A stretch of DNA of 33,142 nucleotides from JBPBPI01 sp050954885 (lineage in GTDB: Bacteria; Pseudomonadota; Alphaproteobacteria; Caedimonadales; Caedimonadaceae). The position numbers were made by a program, and so were the translations under genes. The notes under the pieces are model-generated. The model was not told the origin of the DNA, did not search any database, and worked only from the letters and a program-made list of their open reading frames with translations. Below, in pieces: positions 8,000 through 16,315 of the stretch; positions within the stretch are counted from its first letter, which is position 1, and each line of letters starts with the position of its first letter. The stretch covers positions 1-33,142 of the forward strand of contig JBPBPI010000091.1 of the NCBI GenBank assembly GCA_050954885.1, in the 5' to 3' direction.

Positions 8000-8830
8000 T
8001 TAATGCACAAAAGTCAAAAGGCGATCGTAACGGATGCCCGGCAACCAATCGATGACCTCAAACCAACGTCGTTCAGTTGAGAAAAAGACAAGTTCGGCCC
8101 GTCCCAACACATTATCATAAGGCACAAATCCCAATGCTTGTTGGTTTCGGCTGTCGTCCGATCCATCGCGATTATCGCCCATCATAAAATAATGACCTGC
8201 TGGGACAATCATTTCAGGCGTGTTGTCTAAACGTGCAGTGCCAAAACTTTTTTCTTTAATAATAATATGCTTAAATCCATTGGGCAATGTTTGTTCATAA
8301 CGTTCAATGGCCACCCCGGGATGGTTCAAAATACGTTCTTGAGCACCATTTGGGCCATACTTGATATATAAAGTGTCTTGATATTTGGGTTCAATTTTTT
8401 TCAAAGGACATTCTTGACCATTAATGAACAAAATACCGCCTCGCATTTGAATGCGATCCCCAGGAAGCCCCACACATCTCTTGACCCAATCTTCGCTGTT
8501 CATCCAACGTTCAACCATATTATCGCCATAAGATTTATGGGGCGCACGGAAGACCACAATATCCCCTTGCTTAGGTTCAGATCCAAACAAACGACCTTCA
8601 AATAAAGGAGGACTGAAAGGTATAGAATAACGCGTATAACCATAGGTATATTTGTTGACCAACAAAAAATCACCAATCAATAAATTTGGCTTCATAGATC
8701 CCGAAGGAATATTAAAAATTTGATAGCCAACCGTTTGTATACTTAACATCAATAAAAGTGCCATGAGCAATGAACGGATAAATTCACCAAAGGTTTCAGG
8801 TTCTTTGGGCGCTTTTGATCGATTAAACAT
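8000..8830 (-). CDS. lepB: Signal peptidase I
   Basis: A 276-residue inner-membrane protease that removes Sec and Tat signal peptides. One N-terminal transmembrane segment (about 17-38) leads to IPSGSMKPNLLIGD with the catalytic Ser at 45. The Lys general base is K117 in EDWVKRCVGLPGD, and the conserved GDNRDGSDDSR box follows near 217-227. First gene of lepB-rnc-era, with about ten bases to rnc. It is divergent from a secreted-protein gene at 9012. It would process the many signal-bearing proteins encoded in this window. Confidence 0.96.
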   Translation of the reverse strand: MFNRSKAPKEPETFGEFIRSLLMALLLMLSIQTVGYQIFNIPSGSMKPNLLIGDFLLVNKYTYGYTRYSIPFSPPLFEGRLFGSEPKQGDIVVFRAPHKSYGDNMVERWMNSEDWVKRCVGLPGDRIQMRGGILFINGQECPLKKIEPKYQDTLYIKYGPNGAQERILNHPGVAIERYEQTLPNGFKHIIIKEKSFGTARLDNTPEMIVPAGHYFMMGDNRDGSDDSRNQQALGFVPYDNVLGRAELVFFSTERRWFEVIDWLPGIRYDRLLTFVH

Positions 8831-9011
8831 GGGTCATCAATTTTTTAAAATTTAATTTAGCGTCACCATAGCTGAAATTATGTCTGATGAAAAGCATTTG
8901 TCACTTTGTATAAAAATAACATTTTGTAACATTTGTTTGATAATCAGATTGTAAAAAAATTGCTAATCCCTCAAGATAAGTTCAAAAATTAAAAATTCAA
9001 GGAATTTGGCT

Positions 9012-9914
9012 ATGAAAAAAAGTTTTACGATCTTCACACTTTTTATTATTTCTAACAGTATTTGTTTAGCAAGCCAAGGACCTATGTTTCCAGATATCGA
9101 AGATTTTTCTCAACAAAAGAGACTAAATTGGACTTGTCATACATCAGATGATCACCAAGGTTCTTACAGTGAATGTCTTTATAAAACTTATGATGGTGAT
9201 GAAGATCCATTTAACCTTAAAGATGATCAAAACACGCCAGATACAATGGATGAAGATCTTACAGAACTTTTTGATCCTGAAAAACATGAACTTGCGGGAC
9301 CTTTCAGTCTTGAAGAACATGAAGAACGTGAAAGACAAAGAACAGCATTACAAAATCTTATAAATTCTTCACCCGATCCTTTAAATGGTATAAATGTAAT
9401 CAATTTTAAGAATGGTTCTGATCAGGAAAAGACTTTTTCAGGATATACAATGCCCGAATCTTTAATCCCAGGTGTTATTCCTGAAGAATTTGAAGTTCAT
9501 AGTTCCAAATACAATCCAAATTTTTTAGATCTTACTTTAGAAAAACAATTTGACACTAATTTTATTGTTGGTAAAAATTTAGAGTTTATAAATCCTAAAA
9601 ATTCTAATCCCTTAAACCTTAGTTTTGAAAAAAAACCGGATAATCATTCTGTATCAAGGTTAGAACCCAAAGATGAAAAACGAAGCCCACATCAAAAAAA
9701 AGAAAAGAATAGGGCAAAATTATATCGTCAGCATACAGGCCGTAAATATTCCCCTGGTTTTATGCCAAAGTTAAAAAAATTTTCTAAAGAGCAATCCTTA
9801 AAAAAACAAGACTTAAAACCTCATAATTCAAGACGGCCTACTCTAAAACGAGAGACGCACAATTTAGAAAAACAACTTCGAGAATTAGCACTTTCTCATA
9901 AACCTTTAACTTGA
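9012..9914 (+). CDS. Secreted protein with acidic N-half and strongly basic C-terminus, unknown function
   Basis: About 300 residues with a clear signal peptide (MKKSFTIFTLFIISNSICLA). I recognise no domain. The mature N-terminal half is acidic (many DE pairs at about 60-115), and the last 80 residues are very basic with clusters such as HQKKEKNRAKLYRQ and PKLKKFSKEQSLKKQ. Such basic clusters could bind nucleic acid or act as nuclear localisation signals in a host; this is inference from composition only. The ATG at 9012 has AAGGA about eight bases upstream; a TTG at 9006 also opens the frame but is poorly placed. The gene begins a run of four secreted-protein genes. Confidence 0.7.
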   Translation: MKKSFTIFTLFIISNSICLASQGPMFPDIEDFSQQKRLNWTCHTSDDHQGSYSECLYKTYDGDEDPFNLKDDQNTPDTMDEDLTELFDPEKHELAGPFSLEEHEERERQRTALQNLINSSPDPLNGINVINFKNGSDQEKTFSGYTMPESLIPGVIPEEFEVHSSKYNPNFLDLTLEKQFDTNFIVGKNLEFINPKNSNPLNLSFEKKPDNHSVSRLEPKDEKRSPHQKKEKNRAKLYRQHTGRKYSPGFMPKLKKFSKEQSLKKQDLKPHNSRRPTLKRETHNLEKQLRELALSHKPLT

Positions 9915-9972
9915 AAATTACGTGTTAAAATCTTTATTAATACATGTGTTATACATGAGGAAATTATAAAAT

Positions 9973-11145
9973 ATGTTTCGTCTTATCTTTGTTTTGGTCT
10001 TGTTTTGCATGTCTTTAAAGGCAACAACGAATTCTTTAAAAGAAGAAGTCCAAGAAACAGCCTTTGATAGATTATCAAACAGAGTTAATTGTCATGGCGA
10101 TGAAACTCTTAAATATGAAATAACATCACGTATTGTGGGTTTACCAAAATCTTTGACCAGTCAAACTCTTTTCTCAGGCCAAATACCTGATTCACAAAAA
10201 GAAATCATCGGCCAAGATCGCCGGCAATTCATCCATGATTCAATGCCGCCGTCGACTTGTATTGCCTCTTTAGAAGTTCGTTTTGATAATATCACCAGTT
10301 ATGGCACTGGATTTTTAATTGCACCATATTATGTTATGACATCGGCTCATAATATTTACATCCATGATTCTAAACCGACATCTATTATGTGTTATTTTGG
10401 GCGAAGCAGAAATTCTATCATAAGTTTTTGCGAGGTAGATGCAATTACTTATCAGATATCTTCAGAAAACGGTCAACAAATTCCTTATTGTCTATTGCTT
10501 TTAGAGACACCCATGGGCCATAAGGTCGGATTTGTAAATCCAATGCGTTTTAATCCTGATTTTTGGATCAATATTATCGGGTATCCCGCCTATTATTATG
10601 GCAAAGAAGAAGAACAGGTAATTGGTACCCGTCAATACCAAAGTTATTCAAAAGATGTTTTGGTCAAAGGTGATGATGTTTATCACAACATACAAACAAC
10701 TTTGGGGCAAAGTGGCGCACCTATTTTAATGTCTTTTTTTAATAATAATGATTTTTGCAGTTATTTTATTGGTATGCATCTCTATGGGGCTGAAAAAGTC
10801 AATTCTTCAACTCAGCTTTCTCCCGAAGAGGCTCTAAAATATCCCTATCGAGGCATTGCTATGACTGAAAAATTGGCAGAAAACTTAGAATATTTGATCG
10901 AAGAAATGAACAGTTGGCAAAGAAATGAACATCAAATAAGAGAACAATTAGATCTTAAAGATAACATTTATTTATATCCTTTAAAGACATATCGTTCAGA
11001 ACGAAAGAAACTTTATGATTCTTCATCCTTTTCAAACTCATCTTCAGATCTATCAGAAGAATCTTTAGAGGAAAAACTTACAGATACTGATCTTTCTTCC
11101 GATGATGAAAGCTCTTTAGAAAATTCTTTTTGTTCAATTTTATAA
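9973..11145 (+). CDS. Secreted trypsin-like (V8-type) serine protease, catalytic Asp not found
   Basis: A 390-residue protein with a signal peptide (1-17) and a chymotrypsin-fold core. The oxyanion strand and His are in GTGFLIAPYYVMTSAHNIY (H126), and the nucleophile is in TTLGQSGAPIL (S247). A GMHLYG...YRGIAMTEK segment resembles the substrate-binding end of staphylococcal V8-like proteases. The catalytic Asp normally starts a D-Y-A-L-L strand; here that strand reads PYCLLLLE, with Pro171 at the Asp position. The protein may be a pseudo-protease, or use another acidic residue. The last 40 residues are rich in Ser, Asp and Glu. GAGG lies twelve bases before the ATG. Extracytoplasmic location is inferred. 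Confidence 0.72.
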   Translation: MFRLIFVLVLFCMSLKATTNSLKEEVQETAFDRLSNRVNCHGDETLKYEITSRIVGLPKSLTSQTLFSGQIPDSQKEIIGQDRRQFIHDSMPPSTCIASLEVRFDNITSYGTGFLIAPYYVMTSAHNIYIHDSKPTSIMCYFGRSRNSIISFCEVDAITYQISSENGQQIPYCLLLLETPMGHKVGFVNPMRFNPDFWINIIGYPAYYYGKEEEQVIGTRQYQSYSKDVLVKGDDVYHNIQTTLGQSGAPILMSFFNNNDFCSYFIGMHLYGAEKVNSSTQLSPEEALKYPYRGIAMTEKLAENLEYLIEEMNSWQRNEHQIREQLDLKDNIYLYPLKTYRSERKKLYDSSSFSNSSSDLSEESLEEKLTDTDLSSDDESSLENSFCSIL

Positions 11146-11281
11146 AAATTAAAAATAATGTTATTTATTTTCAACTACTTATATTAATTTTCTAACAATA
11201 AATTAAAAATATATTTTACTTCTCTTCAAAATAATGACAATGTCCGAAAATTGTTATTGTCAATTAGTCGAGAAAGTAGTT

Positions 11282-11755
11282 ATGAATATTTATAAAATTA
11301 CATTTTTTTCTTTAATTATATTATTAAATCAACAAGTTATGTCATCCGATATATTTAAAAATTCTGATAATATGGAAATTGGTGAAAGTAATCAACGCGG
11401 GCAAAAAAGAAATTGGGATAAAGTAGATCTTGATGAAATTAATTCAAATGAATTAAATTTAAATCAAAGATTTGACCTGAGCAAATATTTTCAAAAAAAT
11501 AAAAAACAAAAGATAAATCCTGTTGTAGTCAAAGATACTCTAAAAAGAAATCGAGATCAAATGGATTTAGATGAAGATAATCCAAATGAAGATGATTTTG
11601 TAGAACAAAAAAAGAAGGCACAAAAAATAGAGCATATTGTTACTGTTGAAGATTTTTCTCGCTTAAGATCATTGGTTCCACCGGAATACACTATTAATCG
11701 CGAAAGTCGATATTTAAAACATTTTTTACCAAATGAACAAAATAATTTAGGTTAA
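11282..11755 (+). CDS. Small secreted protein with duplicated KRNxD-DLDE motif, unknown function
   Basis: About 157 residues from the ATG at 11282, which gives a good signal peptide (MNIYKITFFSLIILLNQQVMS). An upstream ATG at 11234 would place 16 unlikely residues before it. Inside are two copies of a 16-residue unit, KRNWDKVDLDEINSNE and KRNRDQMDLDEDNPNE, each followed by a Lys-rich stretch (KKQKI, KKKAQKI). The C-terminus (LRSLVPPEYTINRESRYLKHF) matches the end of the next gene's product, so the two are paralogs. No known domain is recognised. Confidence 0.65.
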   Translation: MNIYKITFFSLIILLNQQVMSSDIFKNSDNMEIGESNQRGQKRNWDKVDLDEINSNELNLNQRFDLSKYFQKNKKQKINPVVVKDTLKRNRDQMDLDEDNPNEDDFVEQKKKAQKIEHIVTVEDFSRLRSLVPPEYTINRESRYLKHFLPNEQNNLG

Positions 11756-11875
11756 GTATTGATAAAATTAATAATTTGTAAGAATGTCACAAAAATTAAT
11801 TTACTTGACTAAACGACACATAACGTAAAAGATTTTTATACCTAAAACTAATATAAAAATACGGAATATTTAACT

Positions 11876-12271
11876 ATGATTAAAAAACTGTTGACACTAA
11901 TTTTGATTACTATCAGTTTCAATTTTTCAACAATTCATGCTTCTGAAATGTCTTACTTTAAAGATGAAGAATTAGATCATTTTTATCCAGTTAGCGATCT
12001 AAATCATCAAGTTGAAATTTTTCCAATACAACACACAAATAATGAAAATAAAGATCATATTTCTCTTTTTAATTATGATGTAAATATAGACCAAGTTATT
12101 CGTAATAGTCGCAAACAAAAAAGAACGCGAGAAGAAATAATTTCAGATGAAGAAGATTTCGTAAAACATTATTTAAAAAAGCAAAAGACAAATCCAGACC
12201 AACTAAGATCACTTGAAGCACCTGGATATTTCATAAATCTTGAAGGTCGTTATCCAAAAAATTTTCAGTAA
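11876..12271 (+). CDS. Small secreted protein, paralog of the preceding gene
   Basis: A 131-residue protein with a signal peptide ending near THASE (residue 22). It has a single version of the unit in its neighbour (KRTREEIISDEEDF followed by LKKQKTNP) and the same C-terminal signature, LRSLEAPGYFINLEGRYPKNF against LRSLVPPEYTINRESRYLKHF. The spacing of the Lys-Arg cluster, acidic patch, KKQK and LRSL..P.Y.IN.E.RY is kept while the rest has diverged, which suggests the conserved parts matter. Function unknown. Convergent with fumC. Confidence 0.62.
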   Translation: MIKKLLTLILITISFNFSTIHASEMSYFKDEELDHFYPVSDLNHQVEIFPIQHTNNENKDHISLFNYDVNIDQVIRNSRKQKRTREEIISDEEDFVKHYLKKQKTNPDQLRSLEAPGYFINLEGRYPKNFQ

Positions 12272-12308
12272 AAGAAAACTGACTCGTCCTATTCAAAGCC
12301 TTTATTGA

Positions 12309-13697
12309 TTAAACCATCGACTCAGAAATGACCCAGGCTTCGAATTCTTTATCTGTTAAAAAGCCCAATGCCAAAGCTGCTTGTTTAAGGGTTAAATTTT
12401 CGGCATGGGCTTTTTTGGCAATTTGTGCGGCTTTATCGTAACCAATGTGGGGATTTAAGGCGGTTACCAACATCAAAGATTCATTCAAAAGTTTTTCAAT
12501 CCGACTTTTATTGACCTGAATGCCTTTGATGCAATGATCGGCAAAACTATTGGATGCGTCAGATAAAAGGCAGAGTGATTGCAAAACATTATAAATAATG
12601 ACAGGTTTGAAAACATTCAATTCAAGATGACCGTTTGATCCCGCAATGCTGACCGTGACATGATTGCCCATCACTTGAGCGGCCACCATGGTGACGGCTT
12701 CTGCCTGAGTTGGATTAACTTTTCCCGGCATAATGGATGATCCGGGTTCATTTTCAGGCAATAAAATTTCACCAATGCCACACCGAGGACCCGATCCCAA
12801 CAAACGAATATCGTTGGCAATTTTCATAAGCGATACAGCTAAGACATTTAAAACACCGGACAACTCAACCATGGCATCGTGACTGGCCAGTGCCTCAAAT
12901 TTATTATCAGCCGTGACAAAAGGATGACCGGTCATATTAGCTACTTGTTGGGCAAATAGTTTGGCAAATCGTGCATGGGTGTTCAGGCCTGTGCCAACTG
13001 CGGTGCCGCCTTGGGCCAAGGAATAAAGTCGCGGCAATACGCCTTGAAGACGGTCAATCCCCAATTCGACCTGACATCGGTAACCACCAAATTCTTGACC
13101 CAAAGTTATTGGCGTTGCATCTTGCAGGTGGGTTCGGCCAATTTTAACAATCGATTTAAATTCATCACTTTTTTGGCCCAAAGCTTGTTTTAAATTTTCC
13201 AGAGCCGGAAATAATTTTTGATGTATTTCCAAAACAGCCGCAATATGCATGACTGTTGGAAAAGAATCGTTAGAAGATTGTCCCTTATTAACATGATCGT
13301 TGGGATGCACGGGATCTTTTGATCCAAGTTTACCACCCAGAAGCTCAATGGCGCGATTAGAAATAACCTCGTTTACATTCATATTGGTTTGTGTGCCTGA
13401 TCCTGTTTGCCAGACCACCAATGGAAAATGATCGTCCCACTGCCCGTTCATGACTTCGGACGCTGCTTGAACAATGGCATCAGCTTGAACACGCTCCAGC
13501 AAGTCAAGGGCTGAATTCACCCGAGCTGCCGCATATTTTTGCAAACCAAAAGCATGAATTAACGCAGATGGCATTTTCTCGCCACCAATTTTAAAATTTT
13601 GCAAAGAACGTTCGGTTTGCGCGCCCCAATATCGATCCTCTGGAACATCAATGGCGCCAAAAGAATCTGTTTCAACGCGGGTATTTTTTTCAATCAT
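12309..13697 (-). CDS. fumC: Class II fumarate hydratase
   Basis: A 462-residue iron-independent fumarase that hydrates fumarate to malate in the TCA cycle. The lyase-superfamily signature GSSIMPGKVNP is at 319-329 and contains the catalytic Ser loop. TGSGTQTNMNVNEV (98-111) and GRTHLQDATPITLGQE with H190 supply substrate contacts. Length and motif order are normal. The ATG at 13697 is preceded by TAAAG. Divergent from tadA, with 76 bases between the starts. Confidence 0.97.
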   Translation of the reverse strand: MIEKNTRVETDSFGAIDVPEDRYWGAQTERSLQNFKIGGEKMPSALIHAFGLQKYAAARVNSALDLLERVQADAIVQAASEVMNGQWDDHFPLVVWQTGSGTQTNMNVNEVISNRAIELLGGKLGSKDPVHPNDHVNKGQSSNDSFPTVMHIAAVLEIHQKLFPALENLKQALGQKSDEFKSIVKIGRTHLQDATPITLGQEFGGYRCQVELGIDRLQGVLPRLYSLAQGGTAVGTGLNTHARFAKLFAQQVANMTGHPFVTADNKFEALASHDAMVELSGVLNVLAVSLMKIANDIRLLGSGPRCGIGEILLPENEPGSSIMPGKVNPTQAEAVTMVAAQVMGNHVTVSIAGSNGHLELNVFKPVIIYNVLQSLCLLSDASNSFADHCIKGIQVNKSRIEKLLNESLMLVTALNPHIGYDKAAQIAKKAHAENLTLKQAALALGFLTDKEFEAWVISESMV

Positions 13698-13773
13698 TGA
13701 TCTTTATTTCATTTTAAATTTTAGTAATATGAGGCACACACTATAAACAAAACTTTGTGGGATTTATGTATTA

Positions 13774-14229
13774 ATGTCCAGCGTTTATTTTCCTTCTCCT
13801 ATGGCATTGGCATTGGCACAAGCAGAGTTAGCGGCAAGTTTAGAAGAAGTTCCCATCGGCGCTGTAATTGTTCATGAAAATCAGGTCATTGCTGCGACAC
13901 ATAATCTTGTGATTACCACCCATGATCCCACGGCCCATGCCGAAATTTTGGCTCTTCGTCAGGCCAGCCAGTATTTAAAGACATCTTATTTGGTAAATTG
14001 CGATCTCTATGTCACCCTTGAGCCTTGCGCCATGTGTGCTCAAGCCATCGCCTGGGCGCGCGTACGACGTTTAATTTTTGGTGCTTATGATCCCAAAAGT
14101 GGTGCGGTGATTCATGGCCCCCGTTTATTTTCTCAACCTACTTGTCATCACAGGCCTGAAGTTATTGGCGGCATAGAAGAACAATTATGTCAAAGACAGC
14201 TTCGACACTTTTTTCAAAATCTTCGGTAA
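13774..14229 (+). CDS. tadA: tRNA-specific adenosine deaminase TadA
   Basis: A 151-residue zinc enzyme that converts A34 of tRNA-Arg(ACG) to inosine. The zinc and proton-shuttle residues are visible as HAE (H55, E57) and PCAMC (C85, C88). The RRLIFGAYDPKSGAV segment after the second motif is typical of the family. The ATG at 13774 gives the normal length. It stands alone, divergent from fumC. Confidence 0.94.
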   Translation: MSSVYFPSPMALALAQAELAASLEEVPIGAVIVHENQVIAATHNLVITTHDPTAHAEILALRQASQYLKTSYLVNCDLYVTLEPCAMCAQAIAWARVRRLIFGAYDPKSGAVIHGPRLFSQPTCHHRPEVIGGIEEQLCQRQLRHFFQNLR

Positions 14230-14274
14230 TTATCTTAACAGCAAACATTTTAGGTGGATCAAAATAAAAACCTT

Positions 14275-14302
14275 ATTGCAAATAATGCAATTTCAAATTG
14301 CA
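14275..14302. repeat. Three mutually complementary arms upstream of the UIM-like gene
   Basis: ATTGCA (14275-14280) pairs with TGCAAT (14286-14291). The middle arm extended, TGCAATTT (14286-14293), also pairs perfectly with AAATTGCA (14295-14302). The middle arm can therefore form either of two hairpins. It may be a tadA terminator remnant or an operator for the next gene; no T-run follows and I cannot assign a role. Confidence 0.4.
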
Positions 14303-14389
14303 GAATAAATTGTTGTCTGAAAGACATATATTAAGTAAATACTAATTCAATAAATAAATTATATTTATACATATATTTAAGGAAATAAA

Positions 14390-14578
14390 ATGATCAATTT
14401 AAAAAGTAAATATTTTTTACAACTACTTGTGACAAGCGCAATTAGTATTTTGTTATCAACAAATGTTCAATCAAGTCAAAATTTGGTTGATGAAGATCCT
14501 GAAATGCAAAAAACAATTCTTGCGTCAATGATGGACGATGATATTGAATTTCAAGCAGCAATTCGTGCCTCCATGTAA
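14390..14578 (+). CDS. N-terminal part of a secreted protein with UIM-like repeats, ended by an in-frame TAA
   Basis: 62 residues: a signal peptide (1-28, ending NVQS) followed by two repeats 15 residues apart, EDPEMQKTILASM (36-47) and DDIEFQAAIRASM (50-62). The second fits the ubiquitin-interacting motif pattern (acidic cluster, E-hydrophobic-x-x-A-I-x-x-S-hydrophobic) at every key place; the first has Thr for the Ala. The frame then meets TAA at 14576-14578 but stays open in the same frame to 15175, where the repeats continue. AAGGA seven bases before the ATG is the best ribosome site among the secreted genes. Ubiquitin binding is inferred from the motif. Confidence 0.6.
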   Translation: MINLKSKYFLQLLVTSAISILLSTNVQSSQNLVDEDPEMQKTILASMMDDDIEFQAAIRASM

Positions 14579-15175
14579 TCAGATGCAATCATACAACCAA
14601 CAGATCAACTTGAAGAGGATCCTAATTATTTAAAATCAGTACTTCACTCAATGGGTTATATCATTGAAAATGAAAATGATTCTGAAGTTTTAAAAAGTAT
14701 CATTCAAGTTTTACAAGCTGATTTAGTAGAAGATAGAGGACAAGCACCTGTTCATAATGCATTTGAAAAAGAAAAAACTTATTTAGATGATCCTGAATCC
14801 AGTCAAGTTCAACGTTTAGTTGCTCAAGAAATGAATAATATGCAAAAAGAATATGACAATCAATTAGTTATTATTAAAGATACCAATCCTCAACGTTTCA
14901 ACGCTCAATTAACAACAGCTTTTATAAATTTTCAAGAAACTACACATTATGAACATATAAATCAAGTTCCAGGCGGATTGAATCACTATAACAATGTTCT
15001 TATACCACAATATAAAGCTGAACAAACAGCCATCAAAAACTATGCAAAAACTCTTGGATTTAAGCCACCAGAAGATAATTTGACTTATCTATACAACTCA
15101 ATAAAAGCTAAACATAATATTTCACAAGAAGTTGCCCGTAAAGCATATAATATCATCATGGCAATTGATGATTAA
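14579..15175 (+). pseudogene. Continuation of the UIM-like protein after the in-frame stop
   Basis: This reads in the same frame as 14390-14578 with no further stop for about 198 codons. It opens with a third repeat, EDPNYLKSVLHSM, matching repeat one position by position, and a weaker fourth, SEVLKSIIQVLQADL. The rest is a mostly helical, charged region with no recognised domain, ending NIIMAIDD. An internal ATG at 14651 could restart translation but has no clear ribosome site and no signal peptide. The simplest reading is one gene of about 260 codons broken by a single substitution to TAA; readthrough is the alternative. Confidence 0.65.
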
Positions 15176-15191
15176 GATATTATTTTAGATC

Positions 15192-15225
15192 ATAAAGCTT
15201 GGCTGAGATATCAGCCAAGCTTTAT
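15192..15225. terminator. Bidirectional rho-independent terminator
   Basis: A perfect 15-bp stem, ATAAAGCTTGGCTGA and TCAGCCAAGCTTTAT, closes on the loop GATA. It lies between the convergent UIM-like gene (stop at 15175) and the aldolase gene (stop at 15230). AT-rich, T-containing tracts follow on both strands, so it can serve both transcripts. Confidence 0.9.
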
Positions 15226-15229
15226 ATAT

Positions 15230-16162
15230 TTAATTTTTAGTATAGATATTGACCATCTCATCTAGCATTTTCAACGCTTCATCGCGTGGCCTTTGAAAAC
15301 AATTGCGTCCAATGATTGAGCCAAAGCCGCCACCTGTTTGAATGGCGCGTGTATCTTCATAAACACTTTCAGTAACTTTGGTTTCACCACCTGAGAAAAT
15401 AACGATGCGACGACCGTTGAAACAACTTTGCACCACATGTTGAATTCGATCTGGCAATGTCGAAATTTTAACATTGTTTTTAATATATTCTTTTTTAGCA
15501 GATTCAAGTTCTAGATGTTCACTGGGAATTTTGACCTTAATAATATGTGCGCCAAGAAGTGCCGCCATGTGCGCGCCGTAAGCAATAATGTCAATCGCGG
15601 TTTCTCCAGCTTTGGACACATTACCACGGGCATAAGACCAAATCACAACCGCAAGACCACAAGATTTGGCTTCTGCCGCAATTTCGCGAATTTCTTCGTA
15701 CATGTCATAGATATGATCAGAACCTGGATAAATGGTAAAGCCAATGGCTGAACATCCCAAACGCAAGGCATCAGAGATCGTGGCCGTCACCGCTTGGTTG
15801 GCATTCAACGCATCCATAGCAGAGCGAGAAAGGGAATTGGCACTATTCATTTTTAAAATAGTGGGAATTTTACCAGCAAAGGTCTCGGCGCCAGCTTCAA
15901 TCATACCCAAAGGGGCTGCGTAAGCAGAAAGACCAGCGTCACACGCAAATTGAAAATGATAATGAGGATCATAAGCCGCAGGATTGGACGCAAAACTGCG
16001 GCCTGGTCCATGTTCAAAGCCTTGATCGACCGCTAAAATAATGACTTTACCGGTGCTACCCAGGCGACCTTGTGATAAAATACGTATCAAGTTGGCCTTG
16101 GTACCGGGGTTGTCACTTTCATAGTTTTTAAGAATATTTTGTACAGGTGTATTGAGTGTCAT
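15230..16162 (-). CDS. fbaB: Class I fructose-bisphosphate aldolase (DhnA/FbaB type)
   Basis: About 310 residues. Cleaves fructose 1,6-bisphosphate to dihydroxyacetone phosphate and glyceraldehyde 3-phosphate, or runs the reverse in gluconeogenesis, through a Schiff base. The archaeal-type class I family shows in ILAVDQGFEHGPGRSF near the N-terminus, IGFTIYPGSD, VIWSYARG and HIIKVKIP, which holds the likely Schiff-base Lys, plus the phosphate-binding FSGGETK and GGGFGSIIGRN segments. I chose the ATG at 16162 because GAGAGA lies just upstream; a TTG at 16183 also opens the frame. No other glycolytic gene is near. Confidence 0.9.
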   Translation of the reverse strand: MTLNTPVQNILKNYESDNPGTKANLIRILSQGRLGSTGKVIILAVDQGFEHGPGRSFASNPAAYDPHYHFQFACDAGLSAYAAPLGMIEAGAETFAGKIPTILKMNSANSLSRSAMDALNANQAVTATISDALRLGCSAIGFTIYPGSDHIYDMYEEIREIAAEAKSCGLAVVIWSYARGNVSKAGETAIDIIAYGAHMAALLGAHIIKVKIPSEHLELESAKKEYIKNNVKISTLPDRIQHVVQSCFNGRRIVIFSGGETKVTESVYEDTRAIQTGGGFGSIIGRNCFQRPRDEALKMLDEMVNIYTKN

Positions 16163-16198
16163 AATATCTCTCGTGAATTTCAAACGTTCATTTCAATA

Positions 16199-16220
16199 TC
16201 CCTTTAATACCCCAAAGGGA
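16199..16220. promoter_or_regulatory. Short inverted repeat in the aldolase leader
   Basis: TCCCTTT (16199-16205) and AAAGGGA (16214-16220) form a 7-bp stem with an 8-base loop, about 37 bases upstream of the aldolase start and about 95 bases before the divergent MFS gene. It may be a leader hairpin or an operator. There is no homologous site elsewhere in the window to support either. Confidence 0.3.
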
Positions 16221-16315
16221 GACTATCGTCACCCTATTATTTTGTAAAATTTCTGAGGGGATGACTTCACACGATTAAAATGCTATGAATTTGAAATTAT
16301 ATATAAAGGGATAAA

